A stretch of DNA of 64,000 nt from Sphingobacteriales bacterium (GCA_004144175.1 SEFT01000016.1:26437-90436), one strand, 5' to 3'. Shown: positions 8,596 to 16,841, counted from the first letter of the stretch. Notes: generated by a model from the letters alone, not told the origin. A program made the numbers and translations.

Positions 8596-9349
8596 GGTAG
8601 TCGTAGCCCAGCTTTAGTATCAGCGCCAGCACTACGGCTATAAAGAACATACGTATAAAACCGCTGCCCTTTTTAAGGGCCAGGTGCGAGCCTGCATAGC
8701 TACCCAGCATATTGGCAATGCCTACCGGCAATGCAATATTCCATACGATGCCGCCCTGCACCAGGAAGAACGACAGCGCGGCAATATTGGTAATGCAGTT
8801 GATGACCTTACCATTGGCAGAGGCATGGAGGAAATCATAACCAAACAACAGCACGAAAGAGAAGATTAGAAAGCTACCCGTGCCCGGCCCTATCAGCCCG
8901 TCGTAGAAGCCAATGATAAGCCCCATAGATATGGCATAGGTAAAGTACCGGTACCTGCTCAGCTGCTTATCTACATGATGCAGGCCAAGATGCTTCTTGA
9001 AGATGGTATACAGCAATACCAGGAACAGAATACAAATGATAAAAGGCATGAACTGCTCCTTATGTATATAGCTTACCAGCAGCGCCCCGCCAAACGAACC
9101 CGCAAAGGCGCTGACGATAGCAGGTGCTAAGTGCTTCCAGTCCATCTTCACCCGGCGTATATACCGCACTGTAGATACCGAAGTGCCAAAGAAAGAAGCC
9201 GTCTTATTGGTAGCCAGTGTTTGTAATAAGCTTAGTTGCGGCTGCAAAAGGAACATCGCCGGCAGTTGTATCAATCCGCCACCACCCACCATAGCGTCCA
9301 CAAAGCCGGCGAGGAAGGCAAAAAAGCAAAGTAGGAGCAGGAGCGACAT
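8582..9349 (-). CDS. TauE/SafE (TSUP) family membrane permease
   Basis: 255 residues with about eight transmembrane helices. The internal duplication of the family is visible: FVDAMVGGGGLIQLPAM at the N-terminus and FYDGLIGPGTGSFLIF near residue 150. Family members export sulfite, sulfoacetate or other small anions across the inner membrane; the substrate here cannot be read from sequence. It is convergent with the aminotransferase and shares 14 bases with its 3' end. It is divergent from the SRPBCC gene, with 79 bases between the two starts. Confidence 0.88.
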   Translation of the reverse strand: MSLLLLLCFFAFLAGFVDAMVGGGGLIQLPAMFLLQPQLSLLQTLATNKTASFFGTSVSTVRYIRRVKMDWKHLAPAIVSAFAGSFGGALLVSYIHKEQFMPFIICILFLVLLYTIFKKHLGLHHVDKQLSRYRYFTYAISMGLIIGFYDGLIGPGTGSFLIFSFVLLFGYDFLHASANGKVINCITNIAALSFFLVQGGIVWNIALPVGIANMLGSYAGSHLALKKGSGFIRMFFIAVVLALILKLGYDYLTKP

Positions 9350-9395
9350 TTGATAATGAAAGAACTAAAGTATATCAAATAATCGTTGCAATTTC

Positions 9396-9403
9396 TACAT
9401 TTG
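9396..9403 (+). promoter_or_regulatory. TAnnTTTG promoter element for the SRPBCC gene
   Basis: TACATTTG, 25 bases before the ATG at 9429. Confidence 0.5.
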
Positions 9404-9428
9404 ATGTATTAACAAATAAACCCCCGCA

Positions 9429-10373
9429 ATGAATTCAGGAAAAGTTTCGCGTGTAGGATGGATCATATTCCTTTCAATACTGAGCGTAGCGCTGACGCTC
9501 CTGATCACGATTGAATTTACTTCTGAGTACGGATACGCACTCTATATCGGTGTACCAACCATGGTTGGCTTCATCGCCGGATTTATAATCAATTCGCCTT
9601 CACGGTTTAGCACTATTAAAAAAATATTGCTGGCCATGCTTATCACTGCAATCCTTTGTGTACTACTTATTGTGATCGGTATTGAAGGGGCAATATGTAT
9701 CCTAATGATCGTTGGCCCCCTGTATGTGCTAGTGTTAATAGGCTATATTATTGGCAATGCGATACGTAGGAAGAACCTTGTTCGGAATGATCTGGTGCTT
9801 TTTTCTATTTTTTTGGTAAATCCTGTTTGTATCATCAGCGATACGCAAATAGAGATGGCGGATGACAGCGTTAGCTCGTCTATTGTCATTAATGCACCTG
9901 TGCAAAAGGTATGGGATGTTATGACGCATCGCGTGGTGTATAATGAGCATCCCAATTTTTTCTTTCAGAAGGGAGTAAACTACCCGAAAGATATGGAGCT
10001 GCAGCAGAAGGATGGTAAGACCTACCTGCACTGCAATCTGCGCAATGGTACTACCGACCTGCTGGTTACCGACCTTGTACCAGAGCGCCTGATGCGGTTT
10101 CATTTGATAGAGGAGGTGATCCCTATGAAAGAGCTTACTATTTACGACTCGCTGGATGCACCTCATACGCACCCCGAATATTTTAAGCTGCACTATGGCG
10201 AGATAAAGCTGGAGCCGCTTACAGCAGGCAGCTGCAGAATACATGCCTATTCTAACTTCGCCTACAAGCTATCGCCTGCCTTTTACTGGAGCTGGTGGGG
10301 CCACTACCTTGTAGATAAGATGCACAGAAATGTATTGAGCAAAATTAAAACAGCATCGGAAGGTGAGCAGTGA
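9429..10373 (+). CDS. Membrane protein with C-terminal SRPBCC domain
   Basis: 314 residues. The first 140 residues form four or five transmembrane helices (first at about 9-27). The rest (about 147-310) starts SSSIVINAPVQKVWDVM, the usual beginning of a START/polyketide-cyclase-like (SRPBCC) ligand-binding domain, and continues with RFHLIEEVIPMKELT. SRPBCC domains bind hydrophobic ligands, so this may be a membrane-attached lipid or quinone binding protein. The following methyltransferase gene starts inside its last codons (11-base overlap), which points to translational coupling and a shared task. The function remains unknown. Confidence 0.7.
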   Translation: MNSGKVSRVGWIIFLSILSVALTLLITIEFTSEYGYALYIGVPTMVGFIAGFIINSPSRFSTIKKILLAMLITAILCVLLIVIGIEGAICILMIVGPLYVLVLIGYIIGNAIRRKNLVRNDLVLFSIFLVNPVCIISDTQIEMADDSVSSSIVINAPVQKVWDVMTHRVVYNEHPNFFFQKGVNYPKDMELQQKDGKTYLHCNLRNGTTDLLVTDLVPERLMRFHLIEEVIPMKELTIYDSLDAPHTHPEYFKLHYGEIKLEPLTAGSCRIHAYSNFAYKLSPAFYWSWWGHYLVDKMHRNVLSKIKTASEGEQ

Positions 10374-11106
10374 GATACAGGTGCCCGTCACCGATAATAC
10401 CGGCATATACCAGCCCGGCAAGATCAGGCTACTTTTCAATACGATGAGCCGTACCTACGAACGGGTCAATTACATTACATCATTCGGTTTCTCATCCCGC
10501 TGGCGCAGGCAGTTCATCCGCCGCGTAAACCCGTCGGCAGGTAAGGTGAAGATCATCGACCTGATGACCGGGATGGGCGAGACATGGCCGGTTATCCTGA
10601 AACACTTTCCCGCTGCCGAACTTACGGCACTTGATTTTTCACCGGGCATGCTCCGCTTTGCACGGCAGAAGAACCATAAGAAATACAATGACGCTGTACA
10701 GATAACCGAGCAGGATATGCTGCACAATGAATTGCCCTCAGCGCATTTCGATTATGTATTTTGTGCATTTGGGCTCAAGACATTTAGTAAAGCCCAGCTA
10801 CAGCAATTGGCGGCAGAAGTAAAGCGGATATTAAAAGTGAACGGGCAATTCTCGTTTATCGAAGTTTCTGTACCACGAGGAGGCTTCCTCAAACTATTGT
10901 ACACCTGGTATCTGAAACGGCTTATCCCGGTATTGGGCAGAATGTTACTGGGTAACCCTGCCGAATATAAAATGCTGGCTGTGTACACCAGTAAGTTCAA
11001 AGATGCCCGGCATGTCTGTAAAATATTTGCAGATGCGGGGCTTACTGTTAAGTATGACAGCTACTTCAATGGCTGTGCCAGCGGTATACATGGCATCAAA
11101 CAATGA
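10363..11106 (+). CDS. SAM-dependent methyltransferase, UbiE/MenG-like
   Basis: 247 residues from a GTG start that overlaps the preceding gene by 11 bases; no in-frame ATG is better placed. The N-terminal FNTMSRTYERVNYITSFGFSSRW is the UbiE/COQ5-type signature. SAM motif I is IDLMTGMGETW, followed by ALDFSPGML (motif for the acidic ribose contact) and HFDYVFCAFGLK. UbiE-type enzymes methylate menaquinone or ubiquinone precursors, but this copy may act on another lipid because menaquinone synthesis in this organism uses the futalosine route, which also needs a UbiE/MenG step. Whether it is the MenG enzyme cannot be decided here. Confidence 0.8.
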   Translation: MSSEIQVPVTDNTGIYQPGKIRLLFNTMSRTYERVNYITSFGFSSRWRRQFIRRVNPSAGKVKIIDLMTGMGETWPVILKHFPAAELTALDFSPGMLRFARQKNHKKYNDAVQITEQDMLHNELPSAHFDYVFCAFGLKTFSKAQLQQLAAEVKRILKVNGQFSFIEVSVPRGGFLKLLYTWYLKRLIPVLGRMLLGNPAEYKMLAVYTSKFKDARHVCKIFADAGLTVKYDSYFNGCASGIHGIKQ

Positions 11107-11141
11107 CTATACATGCCCAAACCCGTGAGGATATACCATAA

Positions 11142-11161
11142 TACCCGTATAAATACGGGTA
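11142..11161. promoter_or_regulatory. Palindrome upstream of a membrane-protein gene
   Basis: A perfect inverted repeat with arms TACCCGTAT and ATACGGGTA around a two-base centre. It lies 20 bases upstream of the TAACTTTG element, about where a -33 element or operator would be. It could bind a dimeric repressor or form a hairpin after the methyltransferase gene. Confidence 0.45.
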
Positions 11162-11181
11162 GATAAATTGTTACTTATCAG

Positions 11182-11189
11182 TAACTTTG
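11182..11189 (+). promoter_or_regulatory. TAnnTTTG promoter element
   Basis: TAACTTTG, 23 bases before the ATG at 11213. Confidence 0.55.
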
Positions 11190-11212
11190 TTATAAAATAA
11201 AAAATACATTTT

Positions 11213-11902
11213 ATGCATTCTGTATCTGTTGGGTTTAGTGTGGCTTCGGTTGCAATAGGTGTCTTATTTATTGCCCTCTTCAGCCATATCAAAGATTTTT
11301 TGAAAGACCAGACTACGGCAAACCCTGTGCGCCCATATAGCCTGGGCCGCAGCATTATGTTCTACTGGACGGTTATTGTGGTTTTCTCGCTCTGCTACCT
11401 CGGCATTACGCTCGACCAGATGCCTACGTTGGACAACAGCGTACTGTTATTGATGGGCATCGTAGTAGGTACATCGGGCACAGCAAGGGTAATTGACTAT
11501 GTACAGATAGGAAACGGCGTAAAGCGCCACCAGGACGATGGCAGCCAGGGCTTCCTGCTCGACATCATATCCGACCAGAACGGACTAAGCATACACCGCT
11601 TTCAGCACGTAATATTCAATATTGTATATGGCGCATACTTTGTTGCTTACACTATAGGCGATCATGCTATGCCCATATTTTCAGACACCGTACTCGGCTT
11701 GTTGGGTATCAGCTCGGGTGCATATGCCCTATTGAAGATCCCCGAAAATCCGCAGACACCTGCTCCGCCGCAGCCCGCCCCGCAAGCTATGCCGCAGCCA
11801 ACCGCAACCAATGCAGGCATGATACAACCAAGCGTACAGCCTATAGCAACGGTGCCTATGCAGCCTGTGGCTGGCACAGATACAGTGCAGACACCTGCTT
11901 AA
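11213..11902 (+). CDS. Membrane protein with Pro/Gln-rich tail
   Basis: 229 residues. The first 175 hold about five hydrophobic helices (for example ASVAIGVLFIALF, FYWTVIVVFSLCYLG and LLLMGIVVGTSG). The last 50 are rich in Pro, Gln, Ala and Thr and are probably disordered. No family was recognised. It has its own promoter element with a palindrome just upstream, and ends at a 46-base palindromic terminator shared with the convergent ferritin-like gene. Confidence 0.6.
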   Translation: MHSVSVGFSVASVAIGVLFIALFSHIKDFLKDQTTANPVRPYSLGRSIMFYWTVIVVFSLCYLGITLDQMPTLDNSVLLLMGIVVGTSGTARVIDYVQIGNGVKRHQDDGSQGFLLDIISDQNGLSIHRFQHVIFNIVYGAYFVAYTIGDHAMPIFSDTVLGLLGISSGAYALLKIPENPQTPAPPQPAPQAMPQPTATNAGMIQPSVQPIATVPMQPVAGTDTVQTPA

Positions 11903-11924
11903 TAGCAAAGAACGAACGACCTGC

Positions 11925-11970
11925 TTAATATAAAAAACACCGGCTGATCAGCCGGTGTTTTTTATATTAA
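11925..11970. terminator. Bidirectional terminator, 46-base perfect palindrome
   Basis: The two halves 11925-11947 and 11948-11970 are exact reverse complements. The core ACACCGGCTGA is flanked by a run of six A on one side and six T on the other, so it can stop transcription in both directions, between the convergent genes ending at 11902 and 11993. Confidence 0.93.
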
Positions 11971-11992
11971 TATGTGCTTTAAGCTCTGCTTG

Positions 11993-12826
11993 TTATGGTA
12001 CTATGAAAGGGTCCATAATGATTTTCAGATCAGCTTCGAGCAATGGCTCGTCGAATGCTTCGGTTACCTGTGCTTCCGAAACTGCGTATCCGCCTACACT
12101 CTCCAGCGACCTGCTACCCTGTATATCCAGGTTCTCGCCTTTGTAGGTATGCTGTACAAAGTTGTTTTGTATAGTAGTAATGTCGCTGTTAGCGTAGGTT
12201 ACCCATGGTTTCACCGGTGCCCCCATTCGCCTGCGCTCCATACGGATAAAGGCCGCATGTTTCGCCTCTATAGAATGTATGCGCATGGCATCTTCTATTA
12301 TTCCCGTAACATTTATCCTGGGCAACTGTCCCTTATATGCTCTCACGGCAGTGTCTTCAAACACCTGCGCCAGCGTCAAAAAGTCGTTGTAGTTATTAAA
12401 TGCGTTACCGAATTCGCCAGCGCCGGTGCCGTACCCGCCCGAAAAATCAAAATTGGGCATATCGGGCTTAATGCCGGAAGTACTCATCAGGAAGTCTGAC
12501 AGAAACCTCACGTGGCGGTTTTCATCCTCAGCCAGTTTCCGGATGGCATTATGGTGCGCACCGGGATAGTTGTTGATAGAGGCTACAGCTACACCATAGA
12601 AACCAGCCTCCAGATACTCAAACCTAAGCAGCACCGAAAGTGTTTCATACAGTACGTCTGTATTCTTACCATAAGCTTTTTTGAACATAGAGCCCAGCGC
12701 AAGCGGCAAAGCAGCAACGGCTACTTTAGAAGTGAAGCTTTTGAGGATATGACGCCTGGGGCTTATCTTTTCGAATACCTCGGGGTCAGCTTCATGAATT
12801 ATATTGAGTACTTTCTTGAAATCCAT
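11993..12826 (-). CDS. Ferritin-like domain protein with Tat-like leader
   Basis: 277 residues. The N-terminal segment contains SPRRHILKSF followed by a hydrophobic run (VAVAALPLALG), a plausible twin-arginine leader. The body is a four-helix bundle of the Ferritin_2 type: metal-ligand-like residues occur in LRFEYLEAGFY, EDENRHVRFL, VFEDTAVRAYKG and IEAKHAAFIRM, which gives the E...ExxH pattern twice. Such proteins may bind a di-iron centre in the periplasm; activity is unknown. It follows a second ferritin-like gene by 18 bases on the same strand, so both are probably one operon. Confidence 0.75.
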   Translation of the reverse strand: MDFKKVLNIIHEADPEVFEKISPRRHILKSFTSKVAVAALPLALGSMFKKAYGKNTDVLYETLSVLLRFEYLEAGFYGVAVASINNYPGAHHNAIRKLAEDENRHVRFLSDFLMSTSGIKPDMPNFDFSGGYGTGAGEFGNAFNNYNDFLTLAQVFEDTAVRAYKGQLPRINVTGIIEDAMRIHSIEAKHAAFIRMERRRMGAPVKPWVTYANSDITTIQNNFVQHTYKGENLDIQGSRSLESVGGYAVSEAQVTEAFDEPLLEADLKIIMDPFIVP

Positions 12827-12844
12827 TGTTTAAGAACTTTTTCT

Positions 12845-13543
12845 TTAGTAACCGAATGATGCGCTTGACAGTTTTGTATACAGGTAACCACTCGCGTAGT
12901 CGAGAATGGTCTGCGAGGGCAGTTGCTGGTCCATACCGTTTTCGTTAGCTGTGTCAGCAAAGCTGCCGGGCGCTATCATTTCGTGTATGTAAGCGTTATG
13001 CCTGCATTTTACCGACGCCATCTTGGTAGTAACGCCTTTCCATTCCTGCGAGATGGTACGGCCTATTACCCGGTTATAAGCCATTACCGAGATGTCTGTT
13101 ATCCTGCTGGCATGCTCCAGCACTTCGCCTTTGTTGGTAAAGTTGATGCCTTCCAGTTTTACTTCCAGTTCGGGTTTTGCCTGGTTGCCCAATAGCGATT
13201 TCATCAGCTCGCGGTGGGCGATGCAATGCGCACGCATATCGTCAAACAATTGGGTATCGCTATCCATGCCTATAAAAGGCGAAGCCATCACTTTGGTAAA
13301 GAATGCAGCCGATATCTGGTCGGTGATGTATAGCATATTAGCTCCACCTATATCGCTACTGCCAAGATCCAGTACATTTTCGGCAGGTATTACTTGTTTA
13401 TCGTCATCATCGTTGTTGCAGGATGCCATGAGCATACCTGCCCCTGCCAGTGCGCCGGCATAGGTTAAGAATCGCCTGCGGGACAGGCCATCGGTAGCAT
13501 TAAGCGCTGCTATATTGGCTTTGTCCATGATCTCTTCTTGCAT
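12845..13543 (-). CDS. Ferritin-like lipoprotein exported by Tat
   Basis: 232 residues from ATG at 13543, which has an A-rich leader; a frame extension of 14 codons upstream is less likely. The leader carries the twin-arginine motif SRRRFLTYAG, a hydrophobic run, and the lipobox LMASC followed by NNDDDD, so a folded, possibly metal-loaded protein is exported by Tat and lipid-anchored. The rest resembles Ferritin_2 helices (YITDQISAAFF, AHCIAHRELMK, HASRITDISVMAYNR, CRHNAYIHEM). It lies upstream of and close to its paralogue-like partner, and the two may form a mixed periplasmic complex. Confidence 0.72.
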   Translation of the reverse strand: MQEEIMDKANIAALNATDGLSRRRFLTYAGALAGAGMLMASCNNDDDDKQVIPAENVLDLGSSDIGGANMLYITDQISAAFFTKVMASPFIGMDSDTQLFDDMRAHCIAHRELMKSLLGNQAKPELEVKLEGINFTNKGEVLEHASRITDISVMAYNRVIGRTISQEWKGVTTKMASVKCRHNAYIHEMIAPGSFADTANENGMDQQLPSQTILDYASGYLYTKLSSASFGY

Positions 13544-13848
13544 AGTTTTTCTTTTATAAAAATATAGAAGCCTCGGTTGAAACAATATCCGTACAGCACC
13601 TCTTTGCAGACGTGCCGGTAAGTAAATCTAATATATGTTCTTTGGTTTTCATAGCGTTTACGCGAAAATTAGTTTTTGGCAGGTAGGTGCCTCCCCTGCC
13701 GCATAAAGTGCTATGAACAGGTAGTTGCAAGGAGGGGGTTAGTTGTCAGGTCGAAGCGAAAGGCTCCGACCAATGAGGTTTGCAATTCTTCGACCTGTCA
13801 TAACGGACGGTTTTTAACCTTTCTGTTCTCCGGTACTTTTAGCTAACC
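13544..13848. other. Intergenic region with a long inverted repeat
   Basis: About 305 bases upstream of the ferritin-like pair and downstream of the anti-sigma-like gene. It holds an inverted repeat with arms CAGGTCGAAG (13747-13756) and CTTCGACCTG (13788-13797) around 31 bases, with weaker pairing outside. It may act as the end of the sigma operon or as a regulatory site. No gene was seen. Confidence 0.5.
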
Positions 13849-14502
13849 CTACAACGTCACGAACGAAAATCTTTTCGTGATACTGTCATCGCCAAGGCTG
13901 GTGCCCCTGGTGTCGCTCGACTTTCTTTCAATGGTTTGTGGTGTTACAATGGTAATATCCATATTGCCGGCAGGTGGCAGTTGCCTGGCATCCGTTGCCG
14001 CAACGGCAGGTTCCCCTACCTGAGGTGCATCGGCTTTTTCTTTTTGTTTCGGCGCTGCCGTTATATAAACAGTATCGTACACCGTTACGGTACCAGCCTG
14101 TTGGGCATGGGTCAGGTATACGGTATCAGTACTCGTAATAATTTTGGCGGTACTTACCTTTCGGTACAGTTGAGTAGTAAATACCATAAGCCCGGCCGAT
14201 ACAAAGAACAACAGTATAGCCGCTGCTCTCCATACCGTAGTGGCTGGTTTGAATACTACTGCTTTTGATTTTTTTTGCTTCATATATTGCAGCAGGCCGT
14301 CCTTTATCGCTTCGCGATTTTCTATCTCGGCTACAGGGTTTTGTTGTCGCAATTCCTTGCGTGTAGCATGCAGGGTAGTGTATTCTTCTTCCGAAAAATA
14401 TTGCAATGCTTCGGCGCGCTGTGCAGCGCTCAGCGCGTTCAGCTCTTTCTGCTCCAGCCAGTCCAGTACATGGGCCGGTATTCTTTCTACGTCTTTTTTC
14501 AT
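13849..14502 (-). CDS. Membrane protein, probable anti-sigma factor
   Basis: 217 residues. The first 90 are polar and helical, a single transmembrane helix lies at about 92-110 (AAAILLFFVSAGLMVF), and the rest is outside the cytoplasm, with two related short segments TDTVYLT and YDTVYIT. The gene overlaps the ECF sigma factor gene by ATGA (four bases), the usual placement for the cognate anti-sigma factor. No ZAS zinc motif (HxxxCxxC) is present, so the assignment rests on topology and context. It would hold the sigma factor at the membrane until a periplasmic or surface signal arrives. Confidence 0.6.
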   Translation of the reverse strand: MKKDVERIPAHVLDWLEQKELNALSAAQRAEALQYFSEEEYTTLHATRKELRQQNPVAEIENREAIKDGLLQYMKQKKSKAVVFKPATTVWRAAAILLFFVSAGLMVFTTQLYRKVSTAKIITSTDTVYLTHAQQAGTVTVYDTVYITAAPKQKEKADAPQVGEPAVAATDARQLPPAGNMDITIVTPQTIERKSSDTRGTSLGDDSITKRFSFVTL

Positions 14503-15065
14503 TTTCTAAAATCTTTTAAATGGCTACCCAGCTTCTTCAGCAGGTAATAGATGCACGATTTTACAGAGCCTTCGGGTATGCCGGTGATATCAGCCACTTC
14601 TTTAATGCTTAGCTCCTGCTCAAAACGCAGCAGATAAACCTTTTGCTCTTTATCGCTTAAAGTTTCCAGCAGCTTTTTTATCTCTTGCTGCAATATCCGT
14701 AGGTCGCTTTTGGCTGCAGTAAGCATGGCTACTTCCGTATCGCCTTCGGTATACAGCTGTAACAAACGGCTATGGGTCTCTTCGTTTCGCAACTGATTTT
14801 TGCATGCATTACCCACAACCGTATATATCCAGGTAGAAAACTTCTTTTGCCTGTTAAACCGCTCGGGCTTTTGTATGATCTTCAGAAATACATCCTGTAC
14901 TATATCCTCCGCCTGTTCCATACGGCCGACAAGCCCGTATGCATACCATACGAGCTTATCGAAGTAACGGTCATAAAGCTGCGCAAAAGCCTTTTCATTA
15001 CCCTTTGCAACGAGCGCCATAAGCTGCTCATCACCCGACTTGCCGATATTATGAAATCCAAACAC
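14499..15065 (-). CDS. ECF (sigma-70 family) RNA polymerase sigma factor
   Basis: 188 residues from a GTG start, three bases after the stop of the upstream gene. Region 2 is visible as LYDRYFDKLVWYAYGL and EQAEDIVQDVFLKII (-10 recognition), and region 4 as LSIKEVADITGIPEGSVKSCIYYL (helix-turn-helix for -35 recognition), with a variable linker and no region 3. It overlaps the anti-sigma-like gene by four bases. The target regulon is unknown; the upstream gene for a secreted GDNDT-motif protein is in the same operon and may be part of the signal pathway. Confidence 0.93.
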   Translation of the reverse strand: MFGFHNIGKSGDEQLMALVAKGNEKAFAQLYDRYFDKLVWYAYGLVGRMEQAEDIVQDVFLKIIQKPERFNRQKKFSTWIYTVVGNACKNQLRNEETHSRLLQLYTEGDTEVAMLTAAKSDLRILQQEIKKLLETLSDKEQKVYLLRFEQELSIKEVADITGIPEGSVKSCIYYLLKKLGSHLKDFRK

Positions 15066-15068
15066 AGC

Positions 15069-16244
15069 TTATCCTTCGGCTAAATAGGTTTTTACCTTCT
15101 CTTCTATCTCTGTGCCATCGCTAATGATGTGTATCTTCTCTTCAATCCATGCCCTGCGTTGGCTGTCTCCCGATAGCTTATAATGCTCGTACAACTTTAG
15201 CATGGGTATTATATAATTCATGTTTATCTGCTTTACCAGGTCGGCAGATATATCAGGACTAAAATGCTTATCAAGATAATCCAGTGCATAGAGCTGTTCT
15301 ATATTTTTTTTCATGAAGGCTATGTTATCGACAGGCACTTTGCTATAACGCATAGACAGCCCGGTAACATATAGTTCCGACTCAACAGGCGGGTCAGTCT
15401 TGTCAGTAAGATACGAAGCTGTGAGCGCTAGGTATAGCGGATACTTCTTGCTGTTATTGGCCATATACCTGATGATGCCCTTATGAAAACGCTGCAGCGC
15501 GGCCTCATTGGCACTGTGGGTATTTCCCCAGAGCTTTTCCCAGGGTTCCAAACCTATTTCTTTAAACACCCTATCACGGTATTCATCTATCTGCATCAGC
15601 GATACATTGACGACGTGTACATCCTTACGAATACCCAATGCCTGCAGTGCATAGGCAGGATAGGTATCGTTGTCGCCCGAAGTTATGAGGATGGCATTAG
15701 GTTCCAGACCTATCAGGGTATTGTAGTTGTAGCTGAGCATACCCGCTGACAGGTCGCCGGCTTCGTACTTCTTTTTGCTATACCGGTCTCTGGCAGCCAC
15801 ATCCCTTTCTATCTCAGCCAGATTTATCATACCGTCGAGGTGCTCTATACGGTTCGAGGCTATCTCTTCCGCTTTTTTCAGGTATGGTACATATTTCATA
15901 TCCGAGCCCCCTATCAGCCACTTTATCATGTTGTACTCATAGCTGTGTGGTAACTGCTTCTCCATATCAGCAGCTATCTTGTTGAACACCTCATTCTTTT
16001 GTTCTTCTGTACGCTTTTCTTCCGGGTTCATGCGCAGCAGCAGCCTGGTAGCATAGTAGTAGTTATACCATGCAGCGGCATCTTTAGGATTTTTATCCAG
16101 TACTTTTTTCCAGGCTTCTGCCTGCTCTTTATACCAGGTTATAGGGTTCTGCTCGCGGCTGTATGGTTGTACTTTTTGTGGCTTCTGTGCGTTCGCTGTC
16201 TGCAAAGTGATGCCCACCAAGAGTGCTGTAAGAATATTTTTCAT
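15069..16244 (-). CDS. Secreted protein with GDNDT motif (DUF2723 tail-like)
   Basis: 391 residues from ATG at 16244, where the signal peptide MKNILTALLVGITLQTANAQ begins; the frame extends upstream but without signal-like sequence. Residues 35-75 resemble a tetratricopeptide-type helix pair (WKKVLDKNPKDAAAWYNYYYA). Residues 184-215 read ILITSGDNDTYPAYALQ, then GIRKDVHVVNVSL, which strongly resembles the periplasmic C-terminal part of DUF2723 membrane glycosyltransferase-like proteins; the membrane part is absent. It is the first gene of an operon with an ECF sigma factor and its probable anti-sigma factor. Its function is unknown. Confidence 0.6.
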   Translation of the reverse strand: MKNILTALLVGITLQTANAQKPQKVQPYSREQNPITWYKEQAEAWKKVLDKNPKDAAAWYNYYYATRLLLRMNPEEKRTEEQKNEVFNKIAADMEKQLPHSYEYNMIKWLIGGSDMKYVPYLKKAEEIASNRIEHLDGMINLAEIERDVAARDRYSKKKYEAGDLSAGMLSYNYNTLIGLEPNAILITSGDNDTYPAYALQALGIRKDVHVVNVSLMQIDEYRDRVFKEIGLEPWEKLWGNTHSANEAALQRFHKGIIRYMANNSKKYPLYLALTASYLTDKTDPPVESELYVTGLSMRYSKVPVDNIAFMKKNIEQLYALDYLDKHFSPDISADLVKQINMNYIIPMLKLYEHYKLSGDSQRRAWIEEKIHIISDGTEIEEKVKTYLAEG

Positions 16245-16322
16245 GCGGTAATGCTTTTTACAAATTCTTATACACGCAGAGTTGTATGCAGGTTCAATCA
16301 GAGAGCTATAAAGTTTTTTGCA

Positions 16323-16380
16323 ATGTTCTGGATGCTTCGTAGGACATCCTGAACGCGAGATAGAACGCCGTTTTCCGACC
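16323..16380 (+). repeat. Dispersed palindromic element, copy R1
   Basis: The core is GGATG-10 bases-CATCC, followed after 14 bases by CGCCGTTTTCCGA. The same order of modules occurs in copy R4 on the minus strand at 34392-34461, with roughly three quarters of the positions equal by eye over 58 bases. It lies just downstream of the DUF4279 gene. Confidence 0.65.
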
Positions 16381-16389
16381 AGACCACCT

Positions 16390-16836
16390 CTAGTACTTCC
16401 TTCTACGCCGCTTTTTTTTCGACCTAAAGAACATGTCATTATATAAAGACATGTCTATGCTTAATTCTAATTCACCGACAAGTTTTAATAACTCGGGTGG
16501 CAGGTGTAGGGTACTGGTCCAGTTAGCCATTTTATGCTCTATACCAAAATCCAGGTTGGCATACTCTACTCCGGGTACTTCGCGTACACGTTGCAACTTT
16601 TCGTAATTGTCTTGCAAAAAAGTCAGTACTTCCTGCACTTGCCCTTTGAAGTTGTCAAATCCTGCTTCAGTAATGCTTCTTGACACAATGGAATAAGGTA
16701 GGACACGAATATAAGGAGGTCGCTTAAGTTTCCTTTCGTGGCCTTTTCGCCTTATATCAAACGAATGAAAACCGGTATGTTGTACAAATGCATCGGGGTC
16801 AAGGTCATGACCTATAAAACTCAAATTGCAACTCAT
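16390..16836 (-). CDS. DUF4279 domain protein
   Basis: 148 residues. The start LSFIGHDLDPDAFVQHTGF and the later WTSTLHLPPELLKLVGEL followed by LSIDMSLY match the conserved ends of the DUF4279 family (small cytoplasmic proteins of unknown function, often near toxin or polymorphic loci). The C-terminus is very basic (KKKRRRRKY), not usual for the family, and may contact nucleic acid. A TACATTTG element (minus strand) lies five bases upstream. It borders the repeat-rich island on both sides. Confidence 0.65.
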   Translation of the reverse strand: MSCNLSFIGHDLDPDAFVQHTGFHSFDIRRKGHERKLKRPPYIRVLPYSIVSRSITEAGFDNFKGQVQEVLTFLQDNYEKLQRVREVPGVEYANLDFGIEHKMANWTSTLHLPPELLKLVGELELSIDMSLYNDMFFRSKKKRRRRKY

Positions 16837-16841
16837 TGATA

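Noticed and set aside
15069..16439. Longer version of the GDNDT-motif protein starting near 16439
   Set aside because: The extra 65 residues run through palindromic copy R1 and into the adjacent gene; a perfect signal peptide begins at the ATG at 16244.
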